From contig NZ_CALUYL010000022.1 in assembly GCF_944324995.1 (NCBI RefSeq), positions 1 to 58,983 on the forward strand: DNA of 58,983 nt. Direction: 5' to 3'. The position numbers and the translations under genes are program-made. This stretch comes from an uncultured Mailhella sp. Its GTDB lineage: Bacteria > Desulfobacterota > Desulfovibrionia > Desulfovibrionales > Desulfovibrionaceae. Under the pieces are notes generated by a model. It was not told the origin of the DNA. It ran no database searches and saw only the letters and a program-made list of their open reading frames with translations. Positions 52,731 through 58,983 of the stretch are shown here, in pieces (the first letter of the stretch is position 1; every line of letters begins with the position of its first letter).

Positions 52731-54674
52731 TCACTCCTGGGCGAGCGCGTCCACGGGATTGAGCGTGGCGGCGCGGCGGGCGGGCATGTAGCCGAAAATA
52801 ATGCCGATGAAGGTGGAACAGGTGATGGCCAGCACGATGGACCCCGACGAGAACGACATGGGAAAGTCGGAGATGAAGGAGTTGAACAGCAGTCCGATGC
52901 CGGCGGAGAGCAGCACGCCCGTGACGCCGCCGATGACGCAGATGAGCACGGCTTCGATGAGGAACTGCTGGAGCACGTTGAACTGTCGTGCGCCGATGGC
53001 CATGCGCACGCCGATTTCTCTGGTGCGTTCGGTGACGGAAACGAGCATGATGTTCATCACGCCGATGCCGCCCACGAGCAGGGAGATGAAGGCGATGCAG
53101 GAAATGAGCAGGCGCATGGTGGTTGTGGTGCTTTCCATGGTTTGCCGGATGCTGTCGGTGTTCATGGTGAAGAAGTCGGTGACGCCGCGATGGCGCGAGG
53201 TGAGCAGACGGGTGAGTTCCTTTTCGGCAATCTGGGCGGAGACGCCGTCGGCGATTTTGACCGTAATGGAAGAAATGGTGCGGCTGCCGGACACCCGGGC
53301 CATGTAGGCGGTGTAGGGAGTCCAGACGGTGAGGTTGCTGCGTGGGCCGAAGGTGGCGTTGGGCTTTTTGGTGACGCCCACCACCTCGAAGGGATGCTTG
53401 TTGAACAGAATGACGGCCCCGATGGGATCTTCGCCGTTGGGAAAGAGTTCCTGCACGGTGTTGTCGTCGAGCACGGCGACGGCGCGGGCCTCGTCGATGT
53501 CGGCGCGGTTGATGAGCCTGCCGCGGGCGAGTTCGAGGCCCTTCACGCTGAAGTACTGCTCGCCCACGCCGCTCAGGGAGCCGTTGGCGGAGAGATTGCG
53601 GTACACGAAGCTGCCGCTGGAACTGGCGGAGGGGGTGGCGCTCGCAATGTAGCTTTGTTCGGCGAGCACGTCGGAGTCGTCCACGGTGAGGGTGGTGTAG
53701 CGGGCGGAGTTTCTGTCGCCGAAGCTGCGGCCGGGCATGATGTCGATGGTGTTGGTGCCCATGGCGTTGATGCCGGCCAGAATTTTTTCCTGAGAGCCGC
53801 GGCCCAGGGCGACCACGGAGACCACCGAGGCAATGCCTATGATGATGCCGAGCATGGTGAGCAGCGAACGCATTTTGTGGGCGAGTATGGCCTGCACCGA
53901 CATGCGGAAGGCTTCGGCGAGCTGATCGCGCAGATATTTCCAGGAAGCGGCGGGTGCGGCGGCGGGCTTTGCGCCCTCTGCGTTGGCGATGGGCTTTTTG
54001 CGCTGATCGCTGATGACTTCGCCGTCCTTGATTTCGATGATGCGGTTGGCGTATTCGGCGATGTGCCTGTCGTGGGTGACGAGAATGAGGGTATGGCCTT
54101 CGGCGTTGAGCTGCATGAGCAGGGCCATGACGTTTTCGCCGCTTTTGGAATCGAGCGCGCCGGTGGGTTCGTCGGCAAGGATGATGTCGCCGCCGTTCAT
54201 CATGGCGCGGGCGATGGAAACGCGCTGCTGCTGACCGCCGGAAAGTTCGTTGGGCTTGTTTCTGGTTTTGCCGTCGAGGCCGAGCTTGACCAGAAGTTCA
54301 TGGGCGCGGGCGTTGCGCTCTTGCCCGTCCATGCCTGCGTACACGGCGGGGAGAGCCACGTTTTCCTGAGCGCTCAGGCTGGCGAGCAGGTTGTAGCGCT
54401 GGAAGATGAAGCCGAATTTTTCGCCGCGCAGCTTGGCCAGAGCGTCGGGGGAGAGGCCGCGCGTGGACACGCCGTCCACGAAGTAGTCGCCTTCGGAAGG
54501 GGTGTCGAGACAGCCGAGAATGTTCATGAGCGTGGACTTGCCCGATCCGGACTGTCCGATGATGGCGACGAAATCGCCGCGTTCGATGCTCAGGCTGACG
54601 TTTTTCAGCACCTGGACGCGGCTTTCGCCGCTGCCGTAGTGCTTGCCGATGTTGCGTACTTCGAGAGTGACCAT
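52731..54674 (-). CDS. macB: MacB-type ABC exporter (ATPase-permease)
   Basis: Protein of 647 residues, the normal MacB length. N-terminal ATPase: Walker A GQSGSGKST, signature LSGGQQQR, Walker B DIILADEP. C-terminal permease: one helix at about 275-297 (LLTMLGIIIGIASVVSVVAL), a large periplasmic domain, then three helices with the FtsX domain. Exports macrolides, lipopeptides or small proteins through the TolC-like partner. GAGGAA precedes ATG 54674; the longer upstream frame lies in a non-coding GC-rich spacer. The 318-base gap to macA (54675-54992) shows nothing else. Confidence 0.94.
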   Translation of the reverse strand: MVTLEVRNIGKHYGSGESRVQVLKNVSLSIERGDFVAIIGQSGSGKSTLMNILGCLDTPSEGDYFVDGVSTRGLSPDALAKLRGEKFGFIFQRYNLLASLSAQENVALPAVYAGMDGQERNARAHELLVKLGLDGKTRNKPNELSGGQQQRVSIARAMMNGGDIILADEPTGALDSKSGENVMALLMQLNAEGHTLILVTHDRHIAEYANRIIEIKDGEVISDQRKKPIANAEGAKPAAAPAASWKYLRDQLAEAFRMSVQAILAHKMRSLLTMLGIIIGIASVVSVVALGRGSQEKILAGINAMGTNTIDIMPGRSFGDRNSARYTTLTVDDSDVLAEQSYIASATPSASSSGSFVYRNLSANGSLSGVGEQYFSVKGLELARGRLINRADIDEARAVAVLDDNTVQELFPNGEDPIGAVILFNKHPFEVVGVTKKPNATFGPRSNLTVWTPYTAYMARVSGSRTISSITVKIADGVSAQIAEKELTRLLTSRHRGVTDFFTMNTDSIRQTMESTTTTMRLLISCIAFISLLVGGIGVMNIMLVSVTERTREIGVRMAIGARQFNVLQQFLIEAVLICVIGGVTGVLLSAGIGLLFNSFISDFPMSFSSGSIVLAITCSTFIGIIFGYMPARRAATLNPVDALAQE

Positions 54675-54992
54675 GAAAGTTCCTCTGTTCGGGGAAAGCG
54701 GGGCTTTTTTGCGCTCTGTGCCGTTTTTGCGCGCCGTGCGGGGGACTCTGTTCGAGACTGCCGGAAGGGGGCGTCGGCCCCCGGCCTCCCGGAGCGGAAG
54801 TTCGGAGCGCTTGCCCCCGGCCTTCGTGCCGGGCGTCGTGCGGGGCGCTGATTCCAGAGCCTCGGGCATGTCGCGCCGCATCTTTGAATCCGGCAGCGCG
54901 TCAGCTTCGGTTCAGGCGGGGCGGCGCATCAACGGGAGCGGGCGCCTTGCGGATGTCGCAGCCTGGCGTCGGCGCTCCCGCCTGGCCCTGCA

Positions 54993-56213
54993 TCAGCGGG
55001 GCGGCCTGCGGTTGCTGCGGGGATTGGCAAGACTGTCCTGAATTTCGGAGCTCGACATCTGCGTGGCGATGACGGACTCTCCCTCGCTGAGGCCGGATTT
55101 GATTTCGGTCATCACGTTGTTGGTGAGGCCGATTTCCACCTTGCGCACTTCCACCTTGTTGTCCTTGCCGAGCACGCGCACGGAATAATTGCCGCGGCCG
55201 TCGTTTTCGAGCACCAGACTGGGCACGAGAAGCACGTTGTCGGCGGAGGCGATTTCAATGACGTTCTGGGTGGTCATGCTGAGGCGGAGCACGCCGTCGG
55301 GATTGGGCACGCGGGCCTTGGCGTAGTAGTACACCGCGGAACTCGACGACGAACTCGACGAGCTCGACGAACTCGATGACGACGCTCCCGACGAGGACGA
55401 CGTAGCGTCGGAAAGCGTGGTGTCGCCCGGATCAATGGAGGAAATAGTGGTGGTATATACCTTGTCGGGCGCGCCGAGCAGGGTGTAGCGCACCTTCATG
55501 CCTTTCTGAATAAAAGGAATGTCGCCTTCCGAGACCTCGATTTTGATTTCCATGTCGGTGAGATCGGCGATTTCGGCAATGGTGGGGGTGGTCTGATTGG
55601 CGTTGACGGTCTGACCGGCCTTCACGGGCACGGACACGATCACGCCGTCGAGCGGAGCCACGATTTTGGTGTAGCCGAGATTCGTTTCCGCCGTGTTCAC
55701 GGCAATTTCCTGCTGCAGAATCTGCGATTCCATTTCCGTGACGCTCGCGCGGGCGGCGGCCAGCGTGTTTTCGGCGTCTTCCAGATTGGCGCGCGAGGTG
55801 GAATCGCTCTTTCTCAGCTTCACTTCGCGGTCGTACTGCGTCTGCGCCACCTTGAGCGCAATCTTGCGCGACTCAAGCTGCGCCTGATACGTCTTGAGCA
55901 AAGCGCGGGCAGTGTCGAGATCGTTCTGCCGCGTGGTGGGATCAATCTGCGCAATAAGCTCGCCTTCCTTCACCTTCTGACCGATCACCGCGTTCAGCTC
56001 CATGATCTTGCCCGAAGCCTGCGAACCTACCGTGACCAGCTGCACGGCGTCCACCTCGCCCGTGGCGTTGACCGTCTTGCGAATGCTGCCCCGCACGACG
56101 GTTTCCGTAAGATAGTGAATCTGTGAGGCATTGCTGCGCTGCATGTGCCACCAGTAGCCGCCGACGCCCGCAAGCGCAATCAGAATAACAGGAATGAGGA
56201 GCTTTTTGTTCAT
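54993..56213 (-). CDS. macA: MacA-type periplasmic adaptor with poly-serine insert
   Basis: Protein of 406 residues. An N-terminal membrane anchor (about 5-22) is followed by a lipoyl half-motif, a helical hairpin (about 100-180), the second lipoyl half (LGYTKIVAPLDGVIVS) and beta-barrel domains. It connects MacB to the outer membrane channel. A run of about 20 Ser broken by Gly-Ala lies after PGDTTLSDAT (DNA 55340-55405), encoded by mixed AGC/TCG/TCA codons. This is not normal for MacA and may be a flexible loop. First gene of macAB-omf. Start at 56213 chosen for GGAAAG upstream and typical N terminus. Confidence 0.9.
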   Translation of the reverse strand: MNKKLLIPVILIALAGVGGYWWHMQRSNASQIHYLTETVVRGSIRKTVNATGEVDAVQLVTVGSQASGKIMELNAVIGQKVKEGELIAQIDPTTRQNDLDTARALLKTYQAQLESRKIALKVAQTQYDREVKLRKSDSTSRANLEDAENTLAAARASVTEMESQILQQEIAVNTAETNLGYTKIVAPLDGVIVSVPVKAGQTVNANQTTPTIAEIADLTDMEIKIEVSEGDIPFIQKGMKVRYTLLGAPDKVYTTTISSIDPGDTTLSDATSSSSGASSSSSSSSSSSSSSSAVYYYAKARVPNPDGVLRLSMTTQNVIEIASADNVLLVPSLVLENDGRGNYSVRVLGKDNKVEVRKVEIGLTNNVMTEIKSGLSEGESVIATQMSSSEIQDSLANPRSNRRPPR

Positions 56214-56429
56214 GGAAAGGCTCACTTTGCAATGTTCAACATGAAATGACGGAACCACTCCGCAAAAAAGGATATAAACAAAAAATGCGCCGCTGGTAAA
56301 TGAAACTTTGTTTCAAATCATTGCACCCGCCCCGCACGGCTGCCTCAGCCGCGCCCAGCCGCCCCGCCCCTTCGCCAAATCCCCTGTGTTTTCAACCCAT
56401 AACACTGTAACACACAGAAACATTTTTTC

Positions 56430-57020
56430 AGAAAGGCAGAAAAGGCAGGAAAGGCAGAAAAGGCATGCGGGGGAAATAATTCCCCCCGCACCCCCCTGTT
56501 TCTGCTTCGCAGCTAACGCTGCTTCAGCAGGACAGGGTGAGCGGGATGATTATGCCCGGAGATGTGGGCGAAGGGGGGAGTGCAGGTCGGAAGGCTGTCT
56601 TTCAACGCTCTGGGGCCCCGGGCGACGTCAGGAGCCCGGCCGACGGCAGGCAAGTAGCCGGAATTCACTTCCGGCGTTAAACGCAGCCGCCGTCGTGCAA
56701 GTCGAGCAGACCGTACAGCGTGTCTTGTGCAAACGGGCCTGCGTGCTTGTCGGAGGCTTGCAAGGTCAGAAATAATTCCCCCCGCACCCCCCTGTTTCTG
56801 CCTCCCGGCTTCGCCGGTTCGGCAGGGCGGGAGTTCAGGGGCAGGGAGAGTTGCCGAAGCGATGTTTGGCGGGGGCAGGCTGCGAGACTCGGGAGAGCTT
56901 GGCGGGCGCTGTTCGGTCTGCGGACTCAGTGCAGGTGTGCGCTGCTGCGCCCACCTGCGGTGGCCGACTCCTGTCCGGCCTGCGCCGGACAGTCGTGAGT
57001 AAGGAAGGGATTTCCAGATT
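56430..57020 (+). repeat. Dispersed structured repeat R1, copy D
   Basis: Order as in copy B: AGGCAGAAAAGGCAGGAAAG short tandem units, a GGGGGAAATAATTCCCCCC palindrome, TCTGCTTCGCAGCTAACGC, CCGGAATTCACTTCCGG, a second AAATAATTCCCCC, and hairpins 56931-56958 (inner stem GCGC/GCGC) and 56971-56992 (arms CTGTCCGGC/GCCGGACAG). Lies between the divergent-facing macA promoter region and tsaB. Non-coding. Confidence 0.75.
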
Positions 57021-57423
57021 TTGGGGGGAGGGTGCAAGATCAGGGGGAAAAAGGGGGAGCTGAGTTTGTCGGAGTACAACGCGGTAGCTGTTTGCGGTGG
57101 CCTGCGCGGCCTTTGATGTTCGTAGCTGATTCGCGTTAGCGGCGGTAATTCCTGAAGATTATTCGATGTTATTCAGAAAATTGCAGCAAAGGAAGATCGT
57201 CTCGGAGATTGAAGCGCAGGAAATTACGGAGAGTTGAGAAGCACAGGCGGAAAAAGTCAGATAGGCGGAGGGATAAATTTTCTCCGTTCCACCAAAAATC
57301 TGCGGGACGGACCCGCCAGGGTTCGTCCCGCAAATTATGGGGGTTCGGGGGAGATTATCTCCCCCGATGCCTTTCCTGTCTTTTCTGCCTTTTCTGTCTT
57401 CCTTGCCTTTTCTGCCTTTCATT
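57021..57423. other. Intergenic region with terminator-like hairpins downstream of tsaB
   Basis: TGCGGGACG...CGTCCCGCA (about 57300-57333) and GGGGGAGATTATCTCCCCC (57348-57366) are strong hairpins, followed by inverted AGGCAGRAAA-type units. The second part repeats the R1 module seen at 2331-2349 in the opposite orientation. These probably end tsaB transcription. No gene seen. Confidence 0.5.
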
Positions 57424-58191
57424 TCACTCAGCGAGGGGGGCGTGGGTGAGGCGATGGAGTTCCTGGTGGGCGATTTCGGGGGTACGGCCCTGGCTGCGGG
57501 CGATGGCGTCGAGGTTTTCGACGGCGTCGCAGTCGCGGAGGTAGAGGGGGGGGATATCGGCTTCGGTCTGGTTATCCCAGTTGATGCGCTGTTCCAGGGC
57601 GACGAGGGCGTCGAAGGAGGGGGCGGTTTGGTTGATGAGGAGTCTTGCGGCGGGGAGGGCGCTGCGCAGGCAGTCGGGGTTGCTGGTGAGGGCGCTGCCG
57701 ATGACGAAGGCGGGGGAGCCGAGGTCGACGCCCTCGGGCAGCGGGGGGATTGGCATGAGGAAGGTATTGTCGATAGGCTGGGGAATGCCGTTTTCATCGG
57801 CGCGGAAGCGGGCGACGTAGGCGAGTCCCTTGCGGGCGTTGGTGAGAGCGAGGACTTCTTCGCCGGGGAGGGCGGGAGCGGAAGCGGCGAGGCACTGGAG
57901 GTAGTTGAGACCGGCCTGTTTGGCGTTCAGGGCGCGGGCGAGGCCGGATGCGGTGGTGAGGCCGATGCGCAGGCCGGTGAAGTTGCCGGGGCCGGCCACG
58001 CAGGCAATGCGGCGGATGGCCGCAGGGGGCGTGCCGAGTCGGGAGCAGGCTTCGCGCAGGGCGGGGGCGAGCAGTTCGGTGCCGCCGCGCTGTGCAAGCC
58101 AGTTCTGCCCGCAGAGCAGAGCGCCGTTTTCGCACAGCGCGAACTGGACGCGCTTTTCCGCAGTATTCAGAATAAGAGTAAGTTCACGCAT
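57424..58191 (-). CDS. tsaB: tRNA threonylcarbamoyladenosine biosynthesis protein TsaB
   Basis: Protein of 255 residues with the ASKHA fold of TsaB/YeaZ: LILNTAEKRVQFALCENG at the N terminus, the GPGNFTGLRIGLTTASGLA signature, and LALTNARKG. Works with TsaD and TsaE to place the t6A modification at position 37 of tRNAs reading ANN codons. Starts directly after the rseP stop codon, so the two are probably one transcript. The C-terminal extension of about 25 residues is charged. Confidence 0.92.
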   Translation of the reverse strand: MRELTLILNTAEKRVQFALCENGALLCGQNWLAQRGGTELLAPALREACSRLGTPPAAIRRIACVAGPGNFTGLRIGLTTASGLARALNAKQAGLNYLQCLAASAPALPGEEVLALTNARKGLAYVARFRADENGIPQPIDNTFLMPIPPLPEGVDLGSPAFVIGSALTSNPDCLRSALPAARLLINQTAPSFDALVALEQRINWDNQTEADIPPLYLRDCDAVENLDAIARSQGRTPEIAHQELHRLTHAPLAE

Positions 58192-58983
58192 TTATTTGAA
58201 CCAGCGCATAACGTCGTTGAAGGTGGCGAAAATCATGAGGGCGATGAGCAGGCTTGCGCCCACGCGCATGGACCATTCCTGCACTTTTTCGGGCACGGGG
58301 CGGCGCACGATGATTTCCACGATGCAGAACAGGATGGCTCCGCCGTCGAGCACGGGAATGGGGAAGAGGTTGAGCAGGCCGAGGTTGACGCTGATGAGGG
58401 CGGTGAGCAGCAGCAGGGGCACGATGCCGGCTTCTGCCTGCTGGCCGAGCATCTGGGCGATGAGAATGGGGCCGCCCACGGAATCGGCGGACACGGAACC
58501 GGTGATCATTTTTTTCACGCCGGTGAGGGTGACGTCGATCATGTTCCAGGTCTGGCGCAGGCCGAGGGCTGCGGATTCAAGGAAGTTCTTGGGTTCGTAG
58601 CGCACCGCGCCCGAGGCCTGCACGCCGATGAGCCAGGCGATTTCCTTTTCGCCGAAGATGTTGGCGCGTTCGCTGCGGGTGGGAGTCATGTCGAAGGTGA
58701 GGGGCTCGCCGTTGCGCAGCACGTCCACTTTGAGGGTGCGGCCGCCGGAAGCGCCCACGGTTTCGGGGACCTGGGACCAGCGGTCGATTTTGACGCCGTC
58801 GATGGCGGTGATGATGTCGCCGGGGAGCATGCCTGCCTGCATGGCGGCGCTGTTCTGCACGATGGCTCCGGCCTGGGGGAGCGGAATGGCGAGGCCGGTG
58901 CTGAGGGTGAGGCCCCAGTAGATGATCCAGGCGATGACGAGGTTCATGAACGGCCCGGCAAAGGCAATGATGAGCCGCTGCCA
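58192..58983 (-). CDS. rseP: Site-2 protease RseP, C-terminal part (cut by window end)
   Basis: 264 codons visible; the N terminus with the HExxH zinc motif lies beyond the window. Visible are a membrane segment (MNLVIAWIIYWGL), one PDZ domain with GLAIPLP...GMLPGDIITAIDGVKI, and the C-terminal membrane region with NLFPIPVLDGG, whose Asp is the third zinc ligand. Cleaves membrane-bound substrates such as anti-sigma factors inside the inner membrane. Open reading continues to 58983. Confidence 0.93.
   Translation of the reverse strand, partial: WQRLIIAFAGPFMNLVIAWIIYWGLTLSTGLAIPLPQAGAIVQNSAAMQAGMLPGDIITAIDGVKIDRWSQVPETVGASGGRTLKVDVLRNGEPLTFDMTPTRSERANIFGEKEIAWLIGVQASGAVRYEPKNFLESAALGLRQTWNMIDVTLTGVKKMITGSVSADSVGGPILIAQMLGQQAEAGIVPLLLLTALISVNLGLLNLFPIPVLDGGAILFCIVEIIVRRPVPEKVQEWSMRVGASLLIALMIFATFNDVMRWFK

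Noticed and set aside
52671-54851. 726-codon plus-strand ORF opposite macB
   Set aside because: Gly/His/Asp-rich shadow; MacB on the other strand has every ABC motif.

Overview
The window looks like a piece of the chromosome of a strictly anaerobic, high-GC Desulfovibrionales bacterium (Desulfovibrionaceae-like). This placement is an inference from NrfHA nitrite reductase, a DctPQM TRAP transporter, a membrane polyferredoxin, type III secretion chaperones and the overall codon use. No ribosomal RNA or other marker gene is present to fix the species.

Layout. 1-3060: copy A of a structured dispersed repeat (R1), an HD-domain hydrolase, a ferredoxin-like protein and R1 copy B. 3044-3220: tRNA-Asn with promoter and terminator. 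3176-17832: a low-GC genomic island starting at the tRNA-Asn 3' end and closing with a degenerate second copy of the tRNA 3' half. The island carries a KAP P-loop NTPase, an intact IS200-type element plus a broken one, a tyrosine-recombinase-like protein without key catalytic residues, and a ten-gene-scale, tightly coupled surface-polysaccharide operon of nine genes ending in galE. 17833-19045 has no gene that I can support.

19149-24703: a DUF3737 protein, the divergent nrfHA operon under a CRP/FNR-type site, and a membrane polyferredoxin. 24941-34702: an accessory, apparently host-interaction region. It has a CesT-type secretion chaperone next to a 1237-residue unknown protein (probable effector), an autotransporter, a GH108 muramidase with a small NrdD-like protein, and a second CesT chaperone that is now a pseudogene. 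35068-46044: an exported type I dehydroquinase, an alpha/beta hydrolase, an MFS transporter with a DeoR-type regulator, a 1016-residue unknown membrane protein and a TRAP transporter. 46193-50454: two repeat families around an SDR/flavin reductase/aldo-keto reductase operon with a divergent LysR regulator. 50480-56213: an unknown membrane protein and a MacA-MacB-outer membrane factor efflux operon. 56430-58983: R1 copy D, tsaB and the C-terminal part of rseP.

The most notable observations are: (1) two loci 24 kb apart, the recombinase-like gene and the autotransporter gene, share the same promoter-region architecture of two inverted AAAAAGTGTACTTTTT-type sites 117-119 bp apart; (2) R1 contains two adjacent hairpins whose stems covary between four copies; (3) the tRNA-bounded island; and (4) the chaperone plus giant candidate effector pair.
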